Shown here in pieces: positions 16,681-24,860 of a stretch of DNA of 64,000 nucleotides. The stretch is from Bacteroidota bacterium (lineage in GTDB: Bacteria; Bacteroidota; Bacteroidia; Bacteroidales; F082). Numbering within the stretch: position 1 is the stretch's first letter; each line of letters begins with the position of its first letter. The notes under the pieces were generated by a model. That model saw only the letters and a program-made list of their open reading frames with translations, had not been told where the DNA came from and did not search any database. The stretch lies in contig WOUZ01000007.1 of assembly GCA_009773165.1 (NCBI GenBank), positions 151,539-215,538 of the forward strand, in the 5' to 3' direction. Made by a program: the position numbers and the translations under genes.

Positions 16681-17850
16681 TTATTTTTTTCTAAATACAC
16701 TAGCCATTTGTTCCAGTCCTTTCATCAAAATCTCTTTCGGACAAGCAACATTAAGTCGCATCATTTGTGAGCCTCCGGGACCAAAATCTTTTCCAGGGCT
16801 CAGCCCAAGCCCGGCTTCATGTATCATTTTATTGCGAAGTTCCTCATCCAATAGTCCTGTGAAACTAAAATCAAGCCAAATCATATAAGTTGCTTCTGGA
16901 ACAAAAATATTCACTTCAGGCAAATTTTTATTCAGGAAGCTAACAGTTTCATTTACATTTAATTGAATGTATTTTAACAATTGTTCAAGCCAGGGTTCTC
17001 CATAATTGAATGCTGCCTTGGTTGCCTCAATTCCAAAAATATTACCCATTTCAATGTGCATACTTTGAAGTACTGTTTTCATTTTTTTTCTTAACTCAGG
17101 ATTTTCTATAATTACCGAAGAACTCGATAACCCAGCTAAATTGAATGTTTTACTGGGGGCATGGAGCGTAACAGTAATTTCTGATATTTCCTTTGACAGC
17201 GCAGCAAAGACATGATGTTTATTTGGCGGAAGCACCAAATCACTGTGGATTTCATCTGAAAGAACCAACACGTTATTCTTAAGGCAAATAGTCGCCAGCT
17301 TGTTTAATTCTTCTGCATTCCAGCAACGTCCGACAGGGTTGTGAGGATTAGACAAAACAAACAGTTTTGCTGTCTGAGCTTGCTTCTCAAAAAGATCAAA
17401 ATCAATCCCATAATCAGCATCTCTCTTAATTAATTGATTGTAAACAAGGGTTCTGTTATGGTCCTTTACTGCTGAAAAGAAAGGAAAATAAACCGGAGGC
17501 TGAACAATAATTTCGTCACCCGGATCAGAAAAAGCCAGGATGGCCATGTTAAGTGCAGGCACTACTCCCGGAGAAAAAAGTATCCAATCTTTCTCTATTT
17601 CCCATTGATACCTGCGATTCATCCATCCAATAATACTCTGATAATAAGCATCATCGCGAAATGTATATCCATAAACCGGATGCATTGCACGTTTAATGAC
17701 CGACTCCCGAATGAAGTCAGGCGTTTCGAAATCCATATCAGCAACCCAAAAAGGGATAACATCTTTCGTCCCAAAAATTATGTCCTTCAAGTCATGTTTG
17801 ATGCTGGCAGTATTCGATCTTTCAATATGTTTGTCAAAATTGTAGCGCAC
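16681..17850 (-). CDS. PLP-dependent C-S lyase / aminotransferase of the MalY-PatB family
   Basis: A fold-type I PLP enzyme. Seen: the N-terminal WVADMDFETPDFI typical of MalY/PatB, the YGYTF segment, SNPHNPVGR that binds the cofactor carboxylate region, SDEIHSDL carrying the PLP-pairing Asp, and APSKTFNLAG with the Schiff-base Lys234. At 389 residues it matches the cystathionine beta-lyase subgroup, which cleaves C-S bonds in cystathionine or cysteine to give pyruvate, ammonia and a thiol. A pure aminotransferase role is possible. The gene is monocistronic, with an unannotated gap upstream. Confidence 0.92.
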   Translation of the reverse strand: MRYNFDKHIERSNTASIKHDLKDIIFGTKDVIPFWVADMDFETPDFIRESVIKRAMHPVYGYTFRDDAYYQSIIGWMNRRYQWEIEKDWILFSPGVVPALNMAILAFSDPGDEIIVQPPVYFPFFSAVKDHNRTLVYNQLIKRDADYGIDFDLFEKQAQTAKLFVLSNPHNPVGRCWNAEELNKLATICLKNNVLVLSDEIHSDLVLPPNKHHVFAALSKEISEITVTLHAPSKTFNLAGLSSSSVIIENPELRKKMKTVLQSMHIEMGNIFGIEATKAAFNYGEPWLEQLLKYIQLNVNETVSFLNKNLPEVNIFVPEATYMIWLDFSFTGLLDEELRNKMIHEAGLGLSPGKDFGPGGSQMMRLNVACPKEILMKGLEQMASVFRKK

Positions 17851-18235
17851 AGTTTTAAATTTGTTGCAAAATAAACAAACTTTAGCCGACCATCGGTTTA
17901 TTATTAAAGGATTATTGATTTTGGGATGTGACCAACCAAAAAAATCTTTGAATTATACCTGAACTTCTTTAATGCTTTTTAGAGTTGAGTTCTAAGATTC
18001 ATTTCAAATCAGACTATAATTCTAAAGCTTATCCAAGCCTATTGTTTCAACACCATCAATTAATGCCAACTTAGCAAATCACAAATAGTACACAATCGAA
18101 TGCTTCAGCTTTTTGCTCAAAAAATGAAAAAAATGAAAAAAATGAAAGAAATTATAGTAATAACGTGGTTTCTCCAATTAAAAATGAGTGTTTCAAAATA
18201 TAATATAGCGCTGTTTCCTACTAAATTTTATATGC
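17851..18235. other. Intergenic region without a supportable gene
   Basis: About 385 bp between the divergent lyase and MazG-like genes. It contains a low-complexity run around 18120-18150 in which a 9-nt ATGAAAAAA-like unit occurs about three times. A 63-codon frame from 18100 overlaps the MazG-like start and looks random. The lyase promoter should lie near 17855-17900, but no exact TAnnTTTG was found there. Confidence 0.4.
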
Positions 18236-18243
18236 TATCTTTG
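18236..18243 (+). promoter_or_regulatory. Candidate -7 box of the MazG-like gene
   Basis: TATCTTTG fits TAnnTTTG and ends 17 nt before the ATG at 18261, implying a very short leader. No exact -33 TTG was found. Confidence 0.45.
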
Positions 18244-18260
18244 TTCATTAAAACCTTATT

Positions 18261-18593
18261 ATGCACATTCACGATGCACAGAATCAAGTAGATCAGTGGA
18301 TTCAAAAAGTTGGTGTCCGCTATTTCAGCGAATTGACAAACACAGCCATCCTTATGGAAGAAGTAGGTGAACTTGCTCGTATTATGGCTCGGAAATTTGG
18401 TGATCAGTCATCTAAACCTACTGATAAAGAAGAAGATATGGCTGATGAAATGGCTGATGTTCTGTTTGTCCTTATTTGTTTGGCAAATCAAACCGGTGTT
18501 GATCTAACGCAAGCTCTCGAAAAAAACATGTTGAAAAAATATCAAAGAGATGCTTTACGACATGTAAACAATCCTAAACTAAAAGAGCCGTAA
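18261..18593 (+). CDS. MazG-like nucleotide pyrophosphohydrolase
   Basis: A single-domain all-alpha NTP pyrophosphohydrolase that hydrolyses (d)NTPs to NMP and pyrophosphate, serving in nucleotide-pool sanitation. The magnesium-binding signature is seen as EEVGELAR (about 31-38) and DEMADVLF (about 62-69), the E-x3-E and E-x2-D pattern of the family. At 110 residues it is typical of single-domain MazG proteins in Bacteroidota. The ATG at 18261 fits the upstream -7 box. The preferred nucleotide is unknown. Confidence 0.9.
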   Translation: MHIHDAQNQVDQWIQKVGVRYFSELTNTAILMEEVGELARIMARKFGDQSSKPTDKEEDMADEMADVLFVLICLANQTGVDLTQALEKNMLKKYQRDALRHVNNPKLKEP

Positions 18594-18669
18594 GACATGA
18601 AATTAATCCTTTAAGTCGCTTGCTTTCTGTTTTTAACCTCAGTCAAAAAAACCTTGCAAAATCAATAAT

Positions 18670-20157
18670 ATGCTAGCTATTCAATTTCTAAGTCATCAAT
18701 GGAAACAGGCCAAGCGCTCCTCAATCTGGCAGCGAAATCTTGCAGTCAACCTAATTATGGGGTTCTTTATCTTTATACTTTTCGCAGAAGTTGTCATTTT
18801 AGCCATCTATGTTTCTGATAAATGGCACGAAATAATAACAACAGGAGAGCCTGTTTCAGTCTATCATCAGGCAGTTGCCTGGTATTTTGCCGGTATGTTT
18901 ACGATGCGGTTCTTCATGCAAAAACTCCCGGCTTTAGAAATAAGACCCTATCAACAACTTCCAATCAAAAAACGACATCTAATTCATTTTGTGCTTGTTA
19001 AAGGAGTTTTTAACTTTTTCAGTCTGATAAGTATGGTGTTTTTTATTCCTTTTGCTATCTTTCAGATTAGTTATTTTCATGGCACTAGCACAGCCTGGAT
19101 TTGGTTGTTAGGCTTGTTATTTCTCGATCAGGCTATCAATCTGCTTGTTATTTATGTCAAAAAACAGATGGTCACCAATCTGAAAATAGTTGTACTTTTC
19201 TTTGCGGTACTCAGCGCTCTAGCGTTAGCAGAATACACCGAGTGGTACAGCTTCTCTTCAACAATCGCTGGTTTCCTTGATTATCTATTGATACATCCAT
19301 GGATGTTTGCCTTGCTCCCCGTCCTTGCGCTTTTGCTTTACGCTTTAAACTTTGAATACCTGAAGCAAGGAATGTATCTCGAATCGTTTCAGCCAAAGTC
19401 GGGCCGTGAAGACAAATACCTTAATAATCAGTTTAGTGTGCTCGACAGAATTGGACTCATCGGAGAGCTGATCGCTTTAGAACTTAAATTACAACTTCGT
19501 AATAAGCGAACACGTTCAATGCTGATGCTTGCTCCACTTTTTCTGGGTTATGGCTTCTTTTTTTATCCTCAGGAAGAATATGGTCCTGAAAGTGGTTTTA
19601 TGATTTTTATAGGAATTTTTGTCACCAGCATATTATCAATCAATTATTTACAGTATTCGTTCTCTTCTGAAGGAGGGCATTTTGATTTTTTTCTTACATT
19701 AGGATTACGAATGAAGGATTATGTTTCGGCAAAACTTCAACTGAGTACATTTCTTATAATCGCTTCGTACATAATTACCATTCCATACATTTATTTTGGC
19801 ACAACCATTTTCTTTACTAATACAGCATGTTTTCTTTTTAGCTTGGGAATCATTAATCCAATGATCCTTTATTTTGCTACTTACAACAAGAAAGCAATGG
19901 TTCTTACCAAAGGATCTGCTTTCAACTATCAAGGTATCAGCGCCATGCATTTCTTTATAATGATTCCGGTTTTTATTCTTCCAATCTTCATCTATTTGCC
20001 TTTCAAATGGTTTGGCAACCCAACAATGGGATTGATTGTTTTAGGAGCTTTGGGATTATTTGGACTCCTTTTAAGACCCTGGTTCATAAAAAACATTGTT
20101 GGCAACCTTTACGAAAGAAAATATATAATGGCTGAAGGCTTTCGTGATAAATCATAA
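18670..20157 (+). CDS. DUF5687 family membrane protein, permease of an ABC transporter
   Basis: A polytopic inner-membrane protein with about ten to twelve hydrophobic segments along 495 residues. The N-terminal AIQFLSHQWKQAKRSSIWQ and the overall pattern match DUF5687, a Bacteroidota family encoded beside an ABC ATPase. The ATPase gene follows 41 bp later, so the two likely form one exporter-type complex. A basic central loop (LELKLQLRNKRTRSM) may be a coupling region. The substrate is unknown. The next gene encodes an outer-membrane protein, and the three may form one transcription unit. Confidence 0.85.
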   Translation: MLAIQFLSHQWKQAKRSSIWQRNLAVNLIMGFFIFILFAEVVILAIYVSDKWHEIITTGEPVSVYHQAVAWYFAGMFTMRFFMQKLPALEIRPYQQLPIKKRHLIHFVLVKGVFNFFSLISMVFFIPFAIFQISYFHGTSTAWIWLLGLLFLDQAINLLVIYVKKQMVTNLKIVVLFFAVLSALALAEYTEWYSFSSTIAGFLDYLLIHPWMFALLPVLALLLYALNFEYLKQGMYLESFQPKSGREDKYLNNQFSVLDRIGLIGELIALELKLQLRNKRTRSMLMLAPLFLGYGFFFYPQEEYGPESGFMIFIGIFVTSILSINYLQYSFSSEGGHFDFFLTLGLRMKDYVSAKLQLSTFLIIASYIITIPYIYFGTTIFFTNTACFLFSLGIINPMILYFATYNKKAMVLTKGSAFNYQGISAMHFFIMIPVFILPIFIYLPFKWFGNPTMGLIVLGALGLFGLLLRPWFIKNIVGNLYERKYIMAEGFRDKS

Positions 20158-20198
20158 AGTGCTGTAATTCTATTCGTTAAAAAATAAATCCTTATTAC

Positions 20199-20894
20199 AT
20201 GATACAAATTAATAATCTACAAAAAAGCTATAACGGGAATCGCGCAGTCGATATTGAACAACTAATTATTCCGACAGGTGAAAGCTTCGGCCTTGTGGGC
20301 AATAATGGCGCAGGTAAAACCACACTTTTCCGTTTGTTACTCGACTTATTGAAAGCAGATTCCGGAGAGGCTTTCATAAAAGACCAGTCAGTAGCAAGAA
20401 ATGAAAACTGGAAAAAAATTACCGGTTCCTACCTGGATCAAGGTTTCTTGATTGACTTTCTAAGTCCGGAAGAGTATTTCAACTTTACTGGAAAAATAAA
20501 AGGATTGACTAAGGAGGAGATTCAACTCTATCTTGCTGATATGGAGGACTTTTTCAATGGCGAAGTTCTTGGGAAAAAGAAGCTTATACGTAACTTTTCG
20601 ATGGGAAATCAGCAAAAAATTGGTATCGCAGCTGCAATGATGGGTCATCCTGAAATAATAATCCTTGACGAACCTTTTAACAGCCTCGATCCTTCAACCC
20701 AAATCAGGCTGAAACAACTTATTAAAAAGCAAAAAGCTATCACGAAAAGTACATTTTTAATATCAAGCCACGATTTGAATCATATTGCTGAAGTTTGTGA
20801 CAGAGTTGTCATTTTGGAAAATGGCAAAATTGTTCACGACTTACATACGGATAATGATACTCTTGCATCATTGGAATCCTATTTTGCTGTATAG
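20199..20894 (+). CDS. ABC transporter ATP-binding protein
   Basis: A stand-alone ATPase subunit of 231 residues. Seen: Walker A GNNGAGKTTL (about 35-44), the signature-like FSMGNQQKIGIA (a QQ-containing variant of LSGGQ), Walker B IIILDEPFNSLDP, and the switch His in SSHDLNHI. The M-G-N-Q-Q form is common in exporters of the ABC-2/DrrA group. It pairs with the DUF5687 membrane protein directly upstream (41 bp). The substrate is not determinable. An outer-membrane protein gene follows after 31 bp. Confidence 0.92.
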   Translation: MIQINNLQKSYNGNRAVDIEQLIIPTGESFGLVGNNGAGKTTLFRLLLDLLKADSGEAFIKDQSVARNENWKKITGSYLDQGFLIDFLSPEEYFNFTGKIKGLTKEEIQLYLADMEDFFNGEVLGKKKLIRNFSMGNQQKIGIAAAMMGHPEIIILDEPFNSLDPSTQIRLKQLIKKQKAITKSTFLISSHDLNHIAEVCDRVVILENGKIVHDLHTDNDTLASLESYFAV

Positions 20895-20925
20895 AGATAA
20901 AAGGCTCTCATATCATAAAACGTAG

Positions 20926-23280
20926 ATGAACAGCAGATCACTTAATTGGCTTATCAAAGACTTTGATCTGGGTTTAATGCTACTACTTTTGATTTTACTG
21001 TCTAATACGAAAAATCTTCAATGTCAGACTAGTAAATCAGTTGTCATTACAAATGCAAAAGAACAACTTTTTCAACCTTATTATTTTATAGGATTATTCA
21101 CTGCTGATGGTTCACAATTTTCTTCCACAGATTTTGAAGGTAAAATTAGTTTAGACACAAAACTATCATCTTCAACAATTTATTGCATTAATGATACATA
21201 CAACTTCTCAGCCTTTTCACCCGACACGGTACAACCAAATTCCATTCTAACTTTGAATTTCCTGCCTGTTTCTAATTTGGCTGAAAAAGATATCACCCAA
21301 AAGCTTGACCGTGTTTTGACCCATCTTAGCAAACAATCAGCCCGACAGCACAAAGATTATAGCTATGTATCTGAAAATAAATATGAACTATTTACATTCA
21401 ACAGCCTGGAAAGCATCCAAAATAACCTCCAAAAAACTAAAGACAGCCTTAGTTTGAAGAGACTTATGACAGGTGAAGAGACTCAAAAAATTCAATTCAT
21501 TCATCCGGACTTCTTTTCGCAAGAAATAATTCAATCACATCAAGAAGGTGGCAAAGACCCTATTTTCAACTACTTATTATCAGCACTTGATACCAAAATC
21601 GGATTTGATTCCATATGGAAATTAAGTAGTAATAATTATCCCAGCCCTGTTTTCAGATCCATTTCTGATATGTACGAATACCGGCTTATCTCAGAACATC
21701 TTTCTTCAAATAATGATTCAATTTATACTTTCGCCTTTTTTCCTCGCAAAAATGAAGCTCAAAACTCAATTTCCGGGATTTTCCAGTATCAGACACATTC
21801 ATCAAATTTATTTCAAGTGCTAGTTTTTCAATCAGACAGTAACCGATCACTTGTTTCATTAACGGAATGTTCATATTCTCTAAGTCAATTCGGTTATTTT
21901 CTACCTTCAAAAATACATACACAGCTCCTTGTTCAGTCTGCTAACAAGAAAACAAACTTTTATGCTTCTTCAAAAAGTCAAATAGCTGATATAAAAGTAA
22001 ATACAGGTTTAAAAAATATTTCAAACGAGAATGAACAAACTTCATCAGCATTTGAAATCACAAAAAGTTATGAACATCGTGAGAACCAAAAATTTCTAAA
22101 TGTTTTGAGTGACGGATTTTTTCCAATTGGTTTGATTGATATCGACATGAGTAAGTTCATTGGGTATAACGACTTTGAGGGCTTCAAATTTGGCATTGGT
22201 GCTCAAACAAATCACAAATTTAGTAAGCGACTTGGCTTAGCTGGATCTGTTGGTGTCGGAATCTGGACAAAACGTTTGTATTACAACTATGGCTTTGTTT
22301 ATAGCCTCGGCAAAAAATTGAAAATGAACTGGACCGTTCAGCGTTACGCAGATTATATACCTTCAGGAGGTAGTGGTTTCGAGCTTTCGGGTATGACCCT
22401 TTTTAAAACAGAAAATTTTAAAAACCTCTATGTCAACAGGATGGATTTCATTAAAGCAATCGAAACATCTTTAAATGTGCTAAGCAATCCATTATTAAAA
22501 ACTCAAATTAAATACTCCTATCAGATTTCTGAACCAGGATATGATTACAGTTTTGTAGCAGATCAAACACAATCAGCAACATATCAGAAGTTTAGATTTA
22601 ACGAATTAACACTCAAATGTTCCTGGTCCTTGCCGGCCCGTACAAATCAAAATCAGACAATTTTCAGGACCATAGATCAACATGATTTGATAGAGCTGAT
22701 GATCACGTATGGAAATAGTCCATCTTTTGCCCAGAGATTTAATTATGCAAAACTCGAAGGACGATTCAAAAATTATTTTCTCATTGGTTCAGGAGGAATT
22801 CTTTTAACTGAAATCTCTGCTGCAATTGTTTCTCAAAAGGTGCCTTATCAAAAACTATTTAACCTTCCGGGAACATGGAATCGATTCGGTATTTATGCCC
22901 CTAATTCTTTTGCCACAATGAAACCAAATGAGTTTACAGCTGACCGGTACTTTTCTGCTGCTGTTGTGTATACTATCCGGCAATCGTTGAGGCTTAATTC
23001 ATTCATACAGCCTCGCTTATCACTGATGAATCTGGCTATTTACGGCTCAACAGAAAATGATCAGGCTCATCAGTTTATAATTATAAAAGCTCCGGAAAAG
23101 GGCTTTTTTGAAGGGGGAATACTCATAAATGATCTGCTTAAACTTGAAAATTTAAGTGTCGGAACAGGATTTTTCTATCGCTATGGATATTATCATTTGG
23201 AAAACGAACCAGAAAATTTCAGATTCAAATTAGTACTTGGTCTTGGCGAGAAACACAACGATAATCCATCAATGTATTGA
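20926..23280 (+). CDS. Outer-membrane protein, divergent DUF5686-like (784 aa)
   Basis: An N-terminal hydrophobic segment (about 15-33, ending LQCQ) serves as signal peptide. About residues 36-115 resemble a degenerate carboxypeptidase-regulatory-like domain. The middle (about 200-350) has the DUF5686 order of motifs (DSIYTFAFFPRKNEAQ, then SGIFQYQTHSSNLFQV). The last 400 residues alternate in barrel style (GFKFGIGAQTNHKFSKRLGL and similar). It is the third gene of a unit with a DUF5687/ABC ATPase pair. Membership is judged by architecture, not by a search. A role linked to the transporter is inferred from spacing only. Confidence 0.65.
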   Translation: MNSRSLNWLIKDFDLGLMLLLLILLSNTKNLQCQTSKSVVITNAKEQLFQPYYFIGLFTADGSQFSSTDFEGKISLDTKLSSSTIYCINDTYNFSAFSPDTVQPNSILTLNFLPVSNLAEKDITQKLDRVLTHLSKQSARQHKDYSYVSENKYELFTFNSLESIQNNLQKTKDSLSLKRLMTGEETQKIQFIHPDFFSQEIIQSHQEGGKDPIFNYLLSALDTKIGFDSIWKLSSNNYPSPVFRSISDMYEYRLISEHLSSNNDSIYTFAFFPRKNEAQNSISGIFQYQTHSSNLFQVLVFQSDSNRSLVSLTECSYSLSQFGYFLPSKIHTQLLVQSANKKTNFYASSKSQIADIKVNTGLKNISNENEQTSSAFEITKSYEHRENQKFLNVLSDGFFPIGLIDIDMSKFIGYNDFEGFKFGIGAQTNHKFSKRLGLAGSVGVGIWTKRLYYNYGFVYSLGKKLKMNWTVQRYADYIPSGGSGFELSGMTLFKTENFKNLYVNRMDFIKAIETSLNVLSNPLLKTQIKYSYQISEPGYDYSFVADQTQSATYQKFRFNELTLKCSWSLPARTNQNQTIFRTIDQHDLIELMITYGNSPSFAQRFNYAKLEGRFKNYFLIGSGGILLTEISAAIVSQKVPYQKLFNLPGTWNRFGIYAPNSFATMKPNEFTADRYFSAAVVYTIRQSLRLNSFIQPRLSLMNLAIYGSTENDQAHQFIIIKAPEKGFFEGGILINDLLKLENLSVGTGFFYRYGYYHLENEPENFRFKLVLGLGEKHNDNPSMY

Positions 23281-23381
23281 ATAACTAATTGTTACCTAAA
23301 ATTCATACATGAAATGGTTTGCCATTATTTTATGAAGACAAAAACATTTTATCTTTAACAAAAATTTCAACAGTAATTCAC

Positions 23382-23582
23382 ATGGGTAAAAATAAATTCA
23401 ATTTTGGTACAGGTCTGGTTTTAGGCGCACTTGCTGGTGCTGCAGCTGTATATTTTTTAAACAAAGACCAACGGGAAACAATCAAAAAGAAAGCGATTGA
23501 GTTTACCGACAAAGCATCTGATGAACTTGCAAATGTCTTGGAAAATCTAAAAAATAATCTTGAAGACGAATCCAATTCTTAA
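23382..23582 (+). CDS. YtxH domain small membrane protein
   Basis: A 66-residue protein starting at the ATG at 23382, with one glycine/alanine-rich membrane helix (GTGLVLGALAGAAAVYFL, about 9-26) followed by a charged helix rich in Lys and Glu that may form a coiled coil. This is the YtxH layout. The longer frame from 23319 is unlikely because a membrane protein of this type begins directly before its helix. The gene precedes a holin-like gene by 44 bp; the pair recurs in Bacteroidota. Function is unknown, though YtxH proteins are often linked to envelope or general stress. Confidence 0.75.
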   Translation: MGKNKFNFGTGLVLGALAGAAAVYFLNKDQRETIKKKAIEFTDKASDELANVLENLKNNLEDESNS

Positions 23583-23626
23583 AGCTTACTCATCTTCTTC
23601 ATGTCCCACTGATAAATTCAACAAAA

Positions 23627-24250
23627 ATGGCAACAAATATTGGCTCAGAAATCGGAAATCTCACCTCAGATTTGAAGGTTTATTTTAACCTGCGATTAAA
23701 TCTGATTGGATTGATGCTAAGCAAGCGTATTGCCACGCTTTCTTCTTTTTTAGTGACGGCAGTCTTAATAACTGGATTAGCCTCTATGGTTATCCTAATG
23801 CTGTCTTTTGCATTTGTCTTTTGGTTTGGCCATCATGTAGGCACTTACTATCAGGGTTTTCTTCTCATGGCTTTGATCTATTTGTTATTAGGCTTAATCG
23901 TGTACCTGGGCAGAAAGAAATTTTTTGTTGACCCTGTCATCCACAAAATTAATGAGAAAATAGCTGCCGGTGATTTTACGGGATTAGGTGGCTCGATGCC
24001 ACCTGGATTCCAGACAATTGATGACCAGATAAAATACCTGGTAGAAGAAGTTGACCGATGTGAACTGGAAATGCAAAACGATTTCGACAGTCTTACTGAT
24101 CAACTTCAACCTGTGAATATCATAAAGAATATCTTCGGAAGCATGCTAACTAGTCCAACACTGATAATTACGGTCTTGGATCTTGCTATTCGAGCCTTGA
24201 GAAGAAATAAAAAAGATGGGACTAAAGAAGAAGGTACATCAGACAGTTAG
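23627..24250 (+). CDS. Holin III-like (DUF1469-type) membrane protein
   Basis: A 207-residue protein with an amphipathic N-terminus (about 1-35), two membrane helices (about 38-65 and 75-95), and a polar C-terminal region. This resembles the 'putative actinobacteriophage holin III' family, usually a cellular membrane protein despite its name. It follows a YtxH gene. There are no phage genes around it, so a lysis role is not supported. Its last 12 bp overlap the 3' end of convergent frr. Confidence 0.7.
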   Translation: MATNIGSEIGNLTSDLKVYFNLRLNLIGLMLSKRIATLSSFLVTAVLITGLASMVILMLSFAFVFWFGHHVGTYYQGFLLMALIYLLLGLIVYLGRKKFFVDPVIHKINEKIAAGDFTGLGGSMPPGFQTIDDQIKYLVEEVDRCELEMQNDFDSLTDQLQPVNIIKNIFGSMLTSPTLIITVLDLAIRALRRNKKDGTKEEGTSDS

Positions 24251-24802
24251 AATGTCCTTTTCTTTCAGTTCCAATATTTTATCAACTCTTGCAATATAGG
24301 CATTCGTCATCTCCTGAATTTTCTCAATCAAACGTTTAACCTCATCTTCAGGTGTGCCGTCCTTTTCCAGATGCTTGGCTTCGTCATTGGCATGTCGTCG
24401 TGCATTTCTGATACTTACTTTTGCATCTTCCGCCTCATTTTTTGAGCGTTTTACCAAATCTTTGCGCCGTTCTTCCGTCAAAGGTGGAACGTTGATTCTC
24501 AAAAGTTCACCTTCATTCATAGGATTGAAGCCTAAGTTTGCGGCCATAATTGCCTTTTCAATAGCATAAATTGAACTCTTGTCAAAAGGCTGAACGATAA
24601 TCTGCCTTGGATCAGGTGTGTTGATGTTGGCAACCTGTTCAATTGGAACATGCGCTCCATAGTATTCTACAATTACCCCATTCAACATCGCAGGACTCGA
24701 TTTTCCAGCTCTGATTTTATGCAATTCATGTTCAAAATGAACAATAGCATGTTCCATGCTATCTTTTGTTGCTTCTAAAACAAATTGTGATTCTTCTGTC
24801 AT
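24239..24802 (-). CDS. frr: Ribosome recycling factor
   Basis: RRF splits post-termination ribosomes together with EF-G. The 187-residue length is standard. Typical segments are seen: the N-terminal HFEHELHKIRAGKSSPAML, VEYYGAHVPIEQVANI, the NPMNEGELLRINVPPLTEERR stretch in part, and a long C-terminal helix. It has its own promoter and so is separated from pyrH by a glycosyltransferase gene, unlike the common pyrH-frr adjacency. Its 3' end overlaps the holin-like gene by 12 bp. Confidence 0.97.
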   Translation of the reverse strand: MTEESQFVLEATKDSMEHAIVHFEHELHKIRAGKSSPAMLNGVIVEYYGAHVPIEQVANINTPDPRQIIVQPFDKSSIYAIEKAIMAANLGFNPMNEGELLRINVPPLTEERRKDLVKRSKNEAEDAKVSIRNARRHANDEAKHLEKDGTPEDEVKRLIEKIQEMTNAYIARVDKILELKEKDILTV

Positions 24803-24821
24803 GTCTGAAAATTTTTGCTGA

Positions 24822-24852
24822 CAAATATACTAATAAAACTGCATTTGAACAA
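24822..24852 (-). promoter_or_regulatory. Promoter of frr
   Basis: On the minus strand TTG (complement of 24850-24852), 20 nt, TATATTTG (complement of 24822-24829): an excellent Bacteroidota promoter. The leader would be about 14 nt. Confidence 0.65.
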
Positions 24853-24860
24853 TCACTCTG

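Noticed and set aside
18100..18291. 63-codon frame with an MKKMKKMK stretch
   Set aside because: It arises from a low-complexity ATGAAAAAA run and overlaps the well-supported MazG-like start in another frame.
23627..24250. Prophage indication from the holin-like gene
   Set aside because: No other phage gene is near; the family is usually cellular and the YtxH neighbour is typical of chromosomes.
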